35,012 bases of DNA, from contig DASRPK010000318.1 of assembly GCA_035646395.1 (NCBI GenBank), positions 1-35,012 on the forward strand, given 5' to 3'. This DNA is from JABWBJ01 sp035646395 (GTDB lineage: Bacteria; Gemmatimonadota; Gemmatimonadetes; Gemmatimonadales; Gemmatimonadaceae). Position numbers and translations under genes: made by a program. Below the pieces are notes generated by a model that had not been told where the DNA came from, searched no databases, and saw only the letters and a list, made by a program, of their open reading frames with translations. This document shows positions 16,430-24,554 of this stretch, piece by piece; position 1 is the stretch's first letter; every line of letters begins with the position of its first letter.

Positions 16430-16456
16430 CGACTATTGTCGAATTGACTATAGTCA
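16430..16456 (-). promoter_or_regulatory. Tandem PadR-type operators over the padR/ADOP promoter
   Basis: TGACTATAGTCA (16445-16456) is a perfect 12-base palindrome. A second, imperfect copy, CGACTATTGTCG (16430-16441), lies with its centre 15 bases away. Read toward the PadR gene, the perfect copy contains TATAGT, five of six matches to a -10 box, 27 bases from the ATG. No convincing -35 is visible. The placement fits repression of the PadR-ADOP operon by its own product. Confidence 0.55.
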
Positions 16457-16497
16457 TAGGACAGCGGTCCCGCCCCAGAGGGTTGCCTCAGCCGGCT

Positions 16498-19400
16498 TTA
16501 CGGTGGCGACACGGGCAGTCGGCCCGCCGTCCACGGAATCCCTGCCGCCTCGGCCGCGGCTTCCACTGCCCTGACTTCCACATCGGCCAATTGCCTGATC
16601 TCAGTCAGGATGTTCGTGATCGCGTTCCGCACGATATCGAGTTGGGCCATCTGCGCCGGTGTCGGTGCTTCGAGGGTCGAGCCGCGTGACTGGGACAATG
16701 CGATTTGAATACGACCCAGTAGTCCGGTCGGTGAGCTCTCGTTCCGCCGCGCACGCGTGGGGTCGCCATTCAATCGCTCCTGCACGTCCAGCAGGTGCGT
16801 CTGCAGCGTCCGCACACGTCGAATGAGCGCGCTATCTGCTCGCGCCGACTCGTCGATCGCGCGTCGCAGGAAGCCCAGGCGCCCGGAGAGATCGTTCAGG
16901 TATGCCGAGGCGCCAAGCGCGGAACGCTCCAGTTCAGCACTGCGCAGTTCGGAGGCGAGGACAGTCGCGTTACGCGGATTACGGCGCGAGGGATCGGCGT
17001 CGACGACCGCAAATGTCACCGGGGCGCCTAACGGCGACAGCACCCCGTCGATTCGCGAGTACAGCCGCGCCGTGTATCGGCCGGGCAGCACGAACGGAGC
17101 GCTGGGAGCGCTGAAAAACGGGAAGTCCGGATCGATCTGGAACGGTGGGCCGTTGACCGGAATGGCGGGCTGGTACTGCAGGTCCCAGGTCACTCGATGC
17201 AGGCCGGATCCGGACGGCCCGGTAAACCGCCTGATGCGATTCCCCGCACTGTCGCTCACTTCCACCAGGACGACCGGATCTTCCTCGCGATCCTCTGCCT
17301 TCAGGTCTTCCCAGGACGGTGTGGTCGCATCGGCGCCCTTCTTCGCCGCTTCAGCATCCGCCTCGCGACGTTTCGCCTTTCGCGACTTGAGCTCATCCTT
17401 CAGGTAGTACGTCAGTGTCGCGCCAAACGGCGGATTATCGGTGAAATAATGGCCGGCACCCTGGAACGACGCGCCGGGAAGGCCTAACGGTGCCGATTGT
17501 GCGTACAGGAGAGCCGGTCGGGGAGCGAACAGGTGCGCGGCCGAGGCAACGACGTCCGCGGTCATGGTGCGCAGCGGCGTGTAATCATCCAGGACGTAGA
17601 ACCCGCGACCGAAGGTGGCGACCACGACGTCGTTATGGCGTGGTTGAAGGGCGATGTCGCGTATTTGAGCCGTTGGGAGACCGCCTTTCATCGGCAGCCA
17701 GCGCGTGCCACCATCCAGTGTCACGAAGATGCCGAAGTCGGTCCCCACAAACAGCAGTTGGCGATTTCGTGGGTCCTCCGCGATCGCCCATGCCGAGCCA
17801 CGCGCCGGCAGGTTGCCGGTGATGTTCGTCCAGGTGCGGCCGAGGTCCGTGCTCTTGAGGACGTACGGCTTGTAGTCGCCGGTCCAGTGGTTGTTGAACG
17901 TCGCGTACATCGTCCGCGCGTCGTGATGCGACGCGGCCACCTTGCTGACATAAGTGGTCTCCGGCACGCTCGCAATTCGATCGATGCTGCGCCAGTTGGC
18001 GCCGCCGTCTTCAGAGACTGAGACGCGACCGTCGTTCGTTCCCGCGATCAGCACACCTTCCTGCAGCGGCGATTCGGCAATCGTGGTGATGTTTCCATAC
18101 AGCGTCGTCGACGCGTTGCGCGCGACCGCATCGACGCTCTGCACCCGATCCATCATCTTGAGTTTCGTGCGATCGATGTTGCGCGACAGGTCCGGCGAAA
18201 TGATGCGCCAGGAATTCCCCCGGTCGTCGCTGCGCAGCAACCGCTCGGCAGCGAAATAGAGGCGCGACGGCGAATGAGGACTCACCATGAGCGGCGAGTC
18301 CCAGTTCCAGCGAAGGCCCGGACCATCCGCCGCATCCTCCGGCTGAATGCCCATGACATCGCCCGTCGCGAGGTTGAACCGCGACAGGACGCCGAACTGC
18401 GCCTGCGCGTACACGATGTTCGGATCGGAGGGATCGAACGCGCTGCCGAAGCCGTCCCCACCCTGCGTGATGATCCAGTCGGAGTTCCGGATGCCGTTGA
18501 CCGTACGCGTGCGACTCGGTCCAACCATCGAGAAGTTGTCCTGCGTACCGCCAGCGACGCGGTAGAATGGCTGCAGGTCATCCACGGTGACGCGATAGAA
18601 CTGCGTGACGGGAATGTTCGCCGCGAATCGCCACGTGCGCCCACGATCGTGCGTTTCGTAGACACCACCGTCGCTCCCGACGATGAGGTGCTCGGTGTCA
18701 TCGGGATCGATCCAGACCGAGTGATTGTCGACGTGTTTCTTCTGCTCGCCAACACGACGGAAATTCCGACCTCCGTCTTCGGTGACCTGCAGGATGACGT
18801 CCACCGCGTACACGCGATCGACGTTGACGGGATCAGCGAAGATCTCGTTGTAATAGTTGCCGCCGGTCTGGTAGCCGCTCATGCGCTCCCAGCTCACGCC
18901 ACCGTTCTGCGAGCGGAAGAACCCGCCCCGGCCCTGTGCCGCTTCTGCGATCGCGTACACGACGTCAGGATCGGCCGGCGAGATGGAGAGTCCGATACGT
19001 CCCAGGTCGCCCGCCGGAAAACCGGCCTGCGACTTCACCCAGGTCTTGCCGCCGTCTGTGGACCGGTGCACGCCGGATCCCGGACCGCCGGCAACGAAGC
19101 AGCAGGTGCGACGCTGGCGCTGCCACGTGGTCGCGACGAGGACATCGGGGTTGCGCGGATCCATCTGCACGTCATTCACGCCGGTCCAATCGTCTATGTG
19201 AAGCAGGCGGCTCCACGTGGAGCCGCCGTCCGTGGTTTTGTACAGGCCACGTTCACCACCCTTGCTCCACACCGGACCCTGGGATGCGACGTACACCACG
19301 TCGGAGTTGCGCGGGTCGATCAGGATGCGGCCGATATGCTCACTTTCCTTGAGTCCGACGTTCTTCCAGGACCGGCCGCCGTCGATCGACTTGTAGACGC

Positions 19401-19812
19401 CGTCGCCATACGCCACCACGCGCTGGGCATTATTTTCGCCGGAGCCAACCCAGATCACGTTAGGGTTCTTCGGATCGATGGTAATGGCGCCGGTGGAGAA
19501 CGAGCCTTCGCCATCGAAGATCGGCGTGAACGAGAGACCCGCGTTCACCGATTTCCACACTCCGCCCGCGGCCGTTGCGACATACCAGATCTTCTTGTTG
19601 GTCGGGTCCACGGCGACGTCGGAAATTCGGCCGGATGTCAGCGCCGGTCCGATCGAGCGGAATCGAAGACTCCCCACCAGCGAGGCGATCTTCGTCGTGT
19701 CGGGTGCGGACGAAACGGCGGACGCCGGGGCTGCACCCTGCCTAACGGTCGACTGGGCGAACGCCGTGCTGGAGCCGAGGGCGACGCACACGAGAAATGG
19801 ATGAATTCGCAT
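16498..19812 (-). CDS. Large secreted VPS10/sortilin-like BNR-repeat protein
   Basis: The 1104-residue product has a signal peptide (MRIHPFLVCVALGSSTAFAQS) and a long beta-propeller region. About ten Asp-box/BNR motifs of the form S-x-D-x-G-x-x-W are visible, for example SIDGGRSW, TTDGGSTW, STDGGKTW, SQNGGVSW, SEDGGANW and STDLGRTW. This matches the secreted VPS10-domain (sortilin N-terminal type) proteins abundant in Gemmatimonadota, Acidobacteriota and Bacteroidota. A non-propeller C-terminal part (about 790-1104) contains beta-rich and helical stretches. Catalytic activity cannot be claimed; Asp-boxes are structural and occur in sialidases, sortilins and photosystem assembly factors. The gene reads toward the PadR-ADOP module 77 bases downstream, with no terminator seen between. 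Confidence 0.88.
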   Translation of the reverse strand: MRIHPFLVCVALGSSTAFAQSTVRQGAAPASAVSSAPDTTKIASLVGSLRFRSIGPALTSGRISDVAVDPTNKKIWYVATAAGGVWKSVNAGLSFTPIFDGEGSFSTGAITIDPKNPNVIWVGSGENNAQRVVAYGDGVYKSIDGGRSWKNVGLKESEHIGRILIDPRNSDVVYVASQGPVWSKGGERGLYKTTDGGSTWSRLLHIDDWTGVNDVQMDPRNPDVLVATTWQRQRRTCCFVAGGPGSGVHRSTDGGKTWVKSQAGFPAGDLGRIGLSISPADPDVVYAIAEAAQGRGGFFRSQNGGVSWERMSGYQTGGNYYNEIFADPVNVDRVYAVDVILQVTEDGGRNFRRVGEQKKHVDNHSVWIDPDDTEHLIVGSDGGVYETHDRGRTWRFAANIPVTQFYRVTVDDLQPFYRVAGGTQDNFSMVGPSRTRTVNGIRNSDWIITQGGDGFGSAFDPSDPNIVYAQAQFGVLSRFNLATGDVMGIQPEDAADGPGLRWNWDSPLMVSPHSPSRLYFAAERLLRSDDRGNSWRIISPDLSRNIDRTKLKMMDRVQSVDAVARNASTTLYGNITTIAESPLQEGVLIAGTNDGRVSVSEDGGANWRSIDRIASVPETTYVSKVAASHHDARTMYATFNNHWTGDYKPYVLKSTDLGRTWTNITGNLPARGSAWAIAEDPRNRQLLFVGTDFGIFVTLDGGTRWLPMKGGLPTAQIRDIALQPRHNDVVVATFGRGFYVLDDYTPLRTMTADVVASAAHLFAPRPALLYAQSAPLGLPGASFQGAGHYFTDNPPFGATLTYYLKDELKSRKAKRREADAEAAKKGADATTPSWEDLKAEDREEDPVVLVEVSDSAGNRIRRFTGPSGSGLHRVTWDLQYQPAIPVNGPPFQIDPDFPFFSAPSAPFVLPGRYTARLYSRIDGVLSPLGAPVTFAVVDADPSRRNPRNATVLASELRSAELERSALGASAYLNDLSGRLGFLRRAIDESARADSALIRRVRTLQTHLLDVQERLNGDPTRARRNESSPTGLLGRIQIALSQSRGSTLEAPTPAQMAQLDIVRNAITNILTEIRQLADVEVRAVEAAAEAAGIPWTAGRLPVSPP

Positions 19813-19995
19813 GCGGACAATCTACGACCTCAGGCGCGTCCCAGAAGAACTCCGGTTGACGAACCGTTGCAGGCGACCCTCCATGCGTCTCTGAGGACGG
19901 GAAGGCGTATCGAACCTGACCTGTTGGTGGTCCGGTAGCAGGCAGTCCGTGATTACGATACAGCAGACCGCGGAACGGTACGTGAGGAGAGTCCC

Positions 19996-20174
19996 ATGAA
20001 GGTCGGCATACTTGGCTCAGGATTGATGGGTGGAAAGCTCGGGACCATCTTTGCGCGCGCTGGGCACCAGGTGGCATTCAGCTATTTGTGCTTCTGGTTG
20101 CGCAACTCGCGTACGAGGGTGACCGGGGTCCCGCGCTGGCGTATCAGTGGCGATGGTTCAAGGAGCGGAAATGA
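19996..20174 (+). pseudogene. Remnant of an F420-dependent NADP reductase-like gene, internally deleted
   Basis: Starting at ATG 19996, with GAGGAG at 19984-19989, the frame encodes about 30 residues of a dinucleotide-binding N-terminus: MKVGILGSGLMGGKLGTIFA then RAGHQVAFSY. This is typical of NADPH-dependent F420 reductase-like proteins (GxGxxG Rossmann loop). Homology stops near 20085. From about 20085, in another frame, the DNA encodes FVLLVAQLAYEGDRGPALAY followed by QWRWFKERK and a stop at 20172-20174, which looks like the C-terminus of the same family. About 150 middle residues are missing and the halves are out of frame. The ancestral stop overlaps the hemoglobin start as ATGA. An assembly error is the main alternative. 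Confidence 0.72.
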
Positions 20175-20569
20175 GTGGTGTCAGTCCCTTTGAAGCACTT
20201 GGCGGCGCCGAAGGTGTCCGCGCGCTGGTCAATCGATTTTATGACCTGGTCGAATCCGCTCCCGAAGCGGCGGCGTTGCGTCGCATCCACGGACCAAGCC
20301 TGGAAAGCGCGCGAGAAAAGTTGACCCTGTACCTCACGGGGTGGACCGGAGGTCCCCCGGTGTATGTTGAGCGGTACGGTCACCCCATGCTCCGCGCCCG
20401 CCACCTGCCGTTTTCGATCGGCTCACGCGAGCGGGACGAATGGCTGTGGTGCATGGAGCGTGCCCTGAGCGAGCAGGACACGCCTGACGAGGCGCGCACG
20501 TTTCTCATGACCAAGCTGAGACCCTTGGCCGACCACATGCGGAATCGACCCGACGACGTCGTGAAGTAA
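20171..20569 (+). CDS. Group II truncated hemoglobin (trHbO-like)
   Basis: The 132-residue protein has the short 2-on-2 globin layout. Residues FEALGGAEGVRALVNRFYDLV give helices A-B with Tyr24 at the B10 position. LTLYLTGWTGGPPVYVERYGH is followed by MLRARHLPF, in which His78 is the proximal heme ligand, and RDEWLWCM has Trp91 at the G8 position typical of group II. These proteins bind O2 and react with NO or peroxide. ATG 20171 is chosen over the in-frame 20147 because AAGGAG (20160-20165) lies five bases upstream and the extra residues fall inside the upstream pseudogene. The FAD dehydrogenase follows after 19 bases, suggesting a redox operon. Confidence 0.92.
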   Translation: MSGVSPFEALGGAEGVRALVNRFYDLVESAPEAAALRRIHGPSLESAREKLTLYLTGWTGGPPVYVERYGHPMLRARHLPFSIGSRERDEWLWCMERALSEQDTPDEARTFLMTKLRPLADHMRNRPDDVVK

Positions 20570-20588
20570 TGCACACCGCGTCACGCGA

Positions 20589-22214
20589 ATGACCGACGCG
20601 ATCGTCGTGGGCGCGGGACTTTCCGGCCTGGTTGCGGCTGTCGAAATCGCGAATGGCGGGAAGCATGTCACCGTGATCGACCAGGAGCCACCACAGTCGC
20701 TGGGTGGGCAGGCGCACTGGTCGCTGGGGGGACTCTTCCTCATCGATTCCCCGGAACAGCGACGACTCGGCATACACGATTCGATCGAACGTGCGCGTGA
20801 GGACTGGTTAGGCGCAGCGGGTTTCGACCGCGACGAGGACCGCTGGCCCCGCCAGTGGGCCGAAGCGTACCTGCAATTTGCTGCCGGCGAAAAGCGGGCG
20901 TGGCTGCACTCGATGGGTATGCGATGGTTCCCGATTATTGGGTGGGCAGAACGGGGGCGGAACACCCTGCCGCGTTTTCACGTCACGTGGGGGACAGGAC
21001 CGGGTGTCCTGGCGCCCTTCATCGCGCGCGCGCGTCAGGCAGAACGGGAGGGGAGGCTCGAATTCCGCTTTCGGCATCGAGTGGATTCCCTGATTGTCGA
21101 CGGCGGGGTGGTCGCCGGCGTTCGCGGGACCCAACTGGCGATGAGCATCGGTGCGCGCGGAGCGCGGAGCAGCCGCGAGCCGGCCGGCGAATTCGACATC
21201 CGTGCTCCGGCGGTCATCATGGCCACCGGTGGAATTGGCGGAAGCCATGAGCTGGTGCGGACACATTGGCCCGGGGCGATGGGCGTCGCTCCACACACCA
21301 TGGTATGTGGCGTTCCGGACTCGACGGACGGGCGTGGGGTCGCGATCGTCGCGCGTGAAGGCGGGCGGGTCATCAATCAGGACCGCATGTGGCATTACAC
21401 GGAGGGTGTGCGGAACTGGAACCCGGTCTGGCCTAACCACGGCATCCGCATCCTTCCAGGACCGTCATCGTTATGGATCGATGCCAATGGCAACCGGCTC
21501 CCTGCTCCGCTCTTCCCGGGATTCGATACGCTGGAGACGCTGCGCCACCTGCTGGTCAGCGGGAGCTCGTATTCCTGGTTCATCCTCAACCAGCACATCA
21601 TCCGGAAGGAGTTCGCGCTCTCCGGTTCGGAGCAGAATCCGGACCTCACCGGCAAGAGCATCCGTCTCGTCCTGGGCCGGGCGATCGGGAAGCGCGCGAT
21701 GGGACCTGTTGAAGCATTCAAGTCCCGCGGCGCGGACTTCGTGGTGCGTCCGACCCTGAGGGAGCTCGTCGAGGGCATGAATGACATCCCCGATTCGCGC
21801 CCGCTCGACCCGGCTGCCATCGAACGGCTCGTCCGGGCCTACGACGAACAGGTGCTCTCGCCTAACGCGACAGACCCGCAGGTGCTTGCGGTGCGCGCCG
21901 CCCGACGGGGGTATCTGGGAGACCGCCTGATTCGTGTCGCCCGGCCGCGCCCGATCCTCGACCCGGGTGCCGGTCCGTTGATCGCGGTCAAGCTGCATGT
22001 CCTCACCCGAAAGTCGCTCGGCGGCTGCGAGACGGACCTCGAGGGACGAGTCCTGGCCGCGAATGGGTCGCCGGTCCAGGGACTGTACGCCGTTGGCGAA
22101 GCCGCCGGCTTTGGCGGCGGTGGAGTGCATGGCTATCGGGCCCTCGAGGGCACCTTCCTCGGTGGCTGCCTTTTCACCGGCCGGATGGCCGGCCGCGCGG
22201 TATCAAGGGGTTAG
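20589..22214 (+). CDS. FAD-binding dehydrogenase (KstD/fumarate-reductase-like flavoprotein)
   Basis: The 541-residue protein begins with an FAD-binding Rossmann motif (IVVGAGLSGLVAAVEIANGG, GxGxxG at residues 8-13), then an acidic strand end VIDQEPPQSLGGQA. A mid-protein VIMATGGIGGSHELV block and a C-terminal YAVGEAAGFGGGGVHGYRAL flavin loop follow. LTRKSLGGCETDLEGRVL is the conserved segment before it. The layout matches the FAD-binding dehydrogenase group related to fumarate reductase and 3-ketosteroid dehydrogenase; the substrate is unknown. It starts 19 bases after the hemoglobin stop and is probably co-transcribed. The stop TAG lies inside a GTTAGGC heptamer, ten bases before the end of the convergent gene. 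Confidence 0.9.
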   Translation: MTDAIVVGAGLSGLVAAVEIANGGKHVTVIDQEPPQSLGGQAHWSLGGLFLIDSPEQRRLGIHDSIERAREDWLGAAGFDRDEDRWPRQWAEAYLQFAAGEKRAWLHSMGMRWFPIIGWAERGRNTLPRFHVTWGTGPGVLAPFIARARQAEREGRLEFRFRHRVDSLIVDGGVVAGVRGTQLAMSIGARGARSSREPAGEFDIRAPAVIMATGGIGGSHELVRTHWPGAMGVAPHTMVCGVPDSTDGRGVAIVAREGGRVINQDRMWHYTEGVRNWNPVWPNHGIRILPGPSSLWIDANGNRLPAPLFPGFDTLETLRHLLVSGSSYSWFILNQHIIRKEFALSGSEQNPDLTGKSIRLVLGRAIGKRAMGPVEAFKSRGADFVVRPTLRELVEGMNDIPDSRPLDPAAIERLVRAYDEQVLSPNATDPQVLAVRAARRGYLGDRLIRVARPRPILDPGAGPLIAVKLHVLTRKSLGGCETDLEGRVLAANGSPVQGLYAVGEAAGFGGGGVHGYRALEGTFLGGCLFTGRMAGRAVSRG

Positions 22215-22224
22215 GCGGTCACCC

Positions 22225-23580
22225 TTATGGTAGCGTTGTCCAGATCTGCCGGATGACGCGCCATTTCCCCGCCGGATCGGCTGCGTAGATGCGAACATCC
22301 GCGGACCGGCCTGACTGTTCGGTCGTCTTGCCATCCTTGGTATAGCGCCAGCGGAGCGACGACGAACCGCGCACGACGGCCATGGTCGACGAGCCGACAA
22401 CGTCCAGGACCTGGTGGTCGAACGCCAGGATGCGCGTGGTCGATCCATCGGCAGGGAACCAGTATGACCGGATGGCGGCCGGACCGGTTACCGCCGGGAC
22501 GTTGGGTGGCTGCAGCACCGCATCCGGAGCAAAGATGCCTAACACCGATGCCGTGTCATCGCGGAGCCAGCCACGCACGAATGCGGAATCGAGCGCGAGG
22601 ATTTGCGCCCGCGATGCAACGGTCAGGGTGTCGGTCGAACCGCTCGGCTGCGTGCGCCGCACGTAGGTGAGGTCGTAGTTCGTACGCCACGTCTTCCCGC
22701 TATCGGTCGAGATCTCGGAGAACTGACGTACCGAGTCGGAGCCGATCTTGAAGAAGGTCAGTCGAACCGGAACGCGGCCGCGTTGACCATTCGGTACGGG
22801 GACATCACCGACGAACGCCATGTTGCCGTCCTTGAGATTGCCGCGATAGTCGTGTTGTCCGCCTGATGCATCGACCCATGTCTGCCGCCACATCCCGATC
22901 GAGCGATCGTAGATGTTGAAGCTCTGGCCGCGTGATCCTCCCGGCGCATTCCAGTGCTCCATAACGACGCAGCCGTTTTCTTCCAGCGTGACGGTGTTGC
23001 GGGCGGCAGGCCCGGAGGGTGGCTGGCCGGTTGGCCGGACGTCCCAGTCACCGATCCAGAAATCGAATTCGCGAAAACGAGGGTCGTGCATGCATGGCCG
23101 TGCCACGGCGTCTATCTGGTCGACCACTGCCGCCCACCGGGCGTGTCGCTTCAACGACGCGAGGTGCTTGTCTGCCTCCAGCGTGGAGGGCGTGGCCGCA
23201 AATCGCGCGCTCGCCGCGCGCTCCAACTCTGCGATCGCTTTGTCCTCCTGTCCCCGCTCAGCGTGTAGCTGCGCCAGCCGGTAGGCGGCCATCCCAGCAA
23301 ACACGCCAAGCCGCTCCCCTTCACGCAGATTAGACTCGGCGGCGTCGAGCTGGCCGAGCTCGAGTTGTGCGACGCCGACACGAAACCGCGATAACGCATG
23401 ATTCGGAAATGCCTTGGCCAGGGCCCAGTACGCCGACAACACACCTTTCCAGTCACCGGTCACGAACAGCTGGTTGGCTCGCTGCAACTGATCGGCCGGT
23501 GGGTTTGCCGGCGTGGTCTGGCTCATCGCCGACGACGCCACCACCGCCAGCAGGAAGAGAGGTCGAACACAAGATGACAT
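22225..23580 (-). CDS. Secreted TPR protein with DUF1579-like and SnoaL-like domains
   Basis: A signal peptide (SSCVRPLFLLAVVASSAMSQ) is followed by three regions. Residues about 30-150 are TPR-like helices (LFVTGDWKGVLSAYWALAKA, RLAQLHAERGQEDKAIAELE). Residues about 160-310 start FDFWIGDWDVRP, resembling a DUF1579-type lipocalin-like beta barrel. The last 120 residues form a SnoaL/DUF4440-type NTF2 fold (ALDSAFVRGWLRDDTASVLG, WRVIRQIW). It probably acts in the periplasm or outside the cell; no reaction is known for this combination. ATG 23580 is preferred for its signal peptide; ATG 23607, nine codons upstream, is in frame. Either start overlaps or nearly overlaps the divergent AraC start at 23574. 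Confidence 0.78.
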   Translation of the reverse strand: MSSCVRPLFLLAVVASSAMSQTTPANPPADQLQRANQLFVTGDWKGVLSAYWALAKAFPNHALSRFRVGVAQLELGQLDAAESNLREGERLGVFAGMAAYRLAQLHAERGQEDKAIAELERAASARFAATPSTLEADKHLASLKRHARWAAVVDQIDAVARPCMHDPRFREFDFWIGDWDVRPTGQPPSGPAARNTVTLEENGCVVMEHWNAPGGSRGQSFNIYDRSIGMWRQTWVDASGGQHDYRGNLKDGNMAFVGDVPVPNGQRGRVPVRLTFFKIGSDSVRQFSEISTDSGKTWRTNYDLTYVRRTQPSGSTDTLTVASRAQILALDSAFVRGWLRDDTASVLGIFAPDAVLQPPNVPAVTGPAAIRSYWFPADGSTTRILAFDHQVLDVVGSSTMAVVRGSSSLRWRYTKDGKTTEQSGRSADVRIYAADPAGKWRVIRQIWTTLP

Positions 23581-24554
23581 GGACCACGCTCGAGACGGGT
23601 GAGACATCGAATGTCATGCGTGGAGTGTCTCGTGCGCTTCCACCGGCTTGCTCGTTTCGCGCCGGCAATCCGGAAATCGACACGCTGATGCTCGCGACCA
23701 CCTGCACTGCCGTTGGCCACTTCCGGTGCCCGGTCGATCATCCTGCATTCACGGACTCCGGTCCGATTGCGGATCCGGTGTTCGTGTTCCCGCGCACATC
23801 GGTGTGGATTCAGCACGACGGAGCGCCGGCGTTTCACTGCGACCCGAACGTCGTCACGATCTACAATAGAGGTCAGCGGTACCGGAGGCGCCCGTCATCT
23901 CCAGACGGAGACCGGTCTGACTGGTTCGCGTTGTCGGACGACGTGGCTCGTGAAATCGCGTCAGCCGGCGAACCGTCGGCGACGGATGCCCTTCGCCCGT
24001 TCGCGAAGGCGCGCACCGCCAGCAATGCGTCGCTGTATCTGCGGCAGCGCATCCTGCACCAGCAGGCGCGCCGGGGTGAGATCACCGGACTCGAGCTCGA
24101 CGAGCGGGTCTTCGAGATCGCGCTGGACGTGATCGCCCCGCATCGGCATCCGGCATCGCGCAGCCTCAGGCCGTCGGTGCTGCGGCGCCACTCGGGCCTG
24201 GTGGAAGCGACGCGTGCCGCGCTGGCCCGCGACGCCGGCAAAAACGTGTCGTTAGGCGACCTGGCGGCGGTCGCCGGCACTTCACCGTTTCACCTGTGCC
24301 GGGTGTTTCGCGCCCAGACCGGCACCACCCTCCGGTCGTACCGCAACGAGCTGCGCTGCCGGCTGGCGCTCGAGGACCTGGCGATGGGGATCAGCACGAT
24401 CTCCGCCATTGCGCATCGTTTCGGGTTTGCGAGCCACGCTCACTTCGTGCGTGTCGCGCGCCGCGTGTTTGGTGATGCGCCGGGCGCGATCCGGTGCCGC
24501 CTGGCGGTGCCGTCCGACGCCACGCACATCTCAGCCGAGGACCGAAGGCAGTGA
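23574..24554 (+). CDS. AraC family transcriptional regulator
   Basis: The 326-residue protein has an N-terminal cupin-like sensor region (HFRCPVDHPAFTDSGPIADP, VFVFPRTSVWIQHDG) with a conserved VTIYNRGQRYRR strand. Its C-terminal AraC DNA-binding domain has two helix-turn-helix units: VSLGDLAAVAGTSPFHLCRVFRAQTGTTL, then ISTISAIAHRFGFASHAHFVRVARRVFG. The sensed ligand is unknown. The frame is open from 23367, but the extra N-terminus is antisense to the neighbouring gene, so ATG 23574 is taken, with AGAGG at 23557 region upstream. ATG 23616 is an alternative that would leave room for a divergent promoter. Its 3' end overlaps the convergent histidine kinase gene by 24 bases. Confidence 0.88.
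   Translation: MTWTTLETGETSNVMRGVSRALPPACSFRAGNPEIDTLMLATTCTAVGHFRCPVDHPAFTDSGPIADPVFVFPRTSVWIQHDGAPAFHCDPNVVTIYNRGQRYRRRPSSPDGDRSDWFALSDDVAREIASAGEPSATDALRPFAKARTASNASLYLRQRILHQQARRGEITGLELDERVFEIALDVIAPHRHPASRSLRPSVLRRHSGLVEATRAALARDAGKNVSLGDLAAVAGTSPFHLCRVFRAQTGTTLRSYRNELRCRLALEDLAMGISTISAIAHRFGFASHAHFVRVARRVFGDAPGAIRCRLAVPSDATHISAEDRRQ

Noticed and set aside
18274..19938. A 554-codon open frame on the plus strand opposite the VPS10/BNR gene
   Set aside because: It is fully antisense to a protein with a signal peptide and about ten Asp-box motifs. Its translation is low-complexity (Arg, Asp, Val and His-rich) with no domain. Long mirror frames are common in GC-rich DNA.
20147..20170. Earlier in-frame start for the hemoglobin
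   Set aside because: The extra eight residues overlap the C-terminal frame of the pseudogene. ATG 20171 has an ideal AAGGAG five bases upstream.
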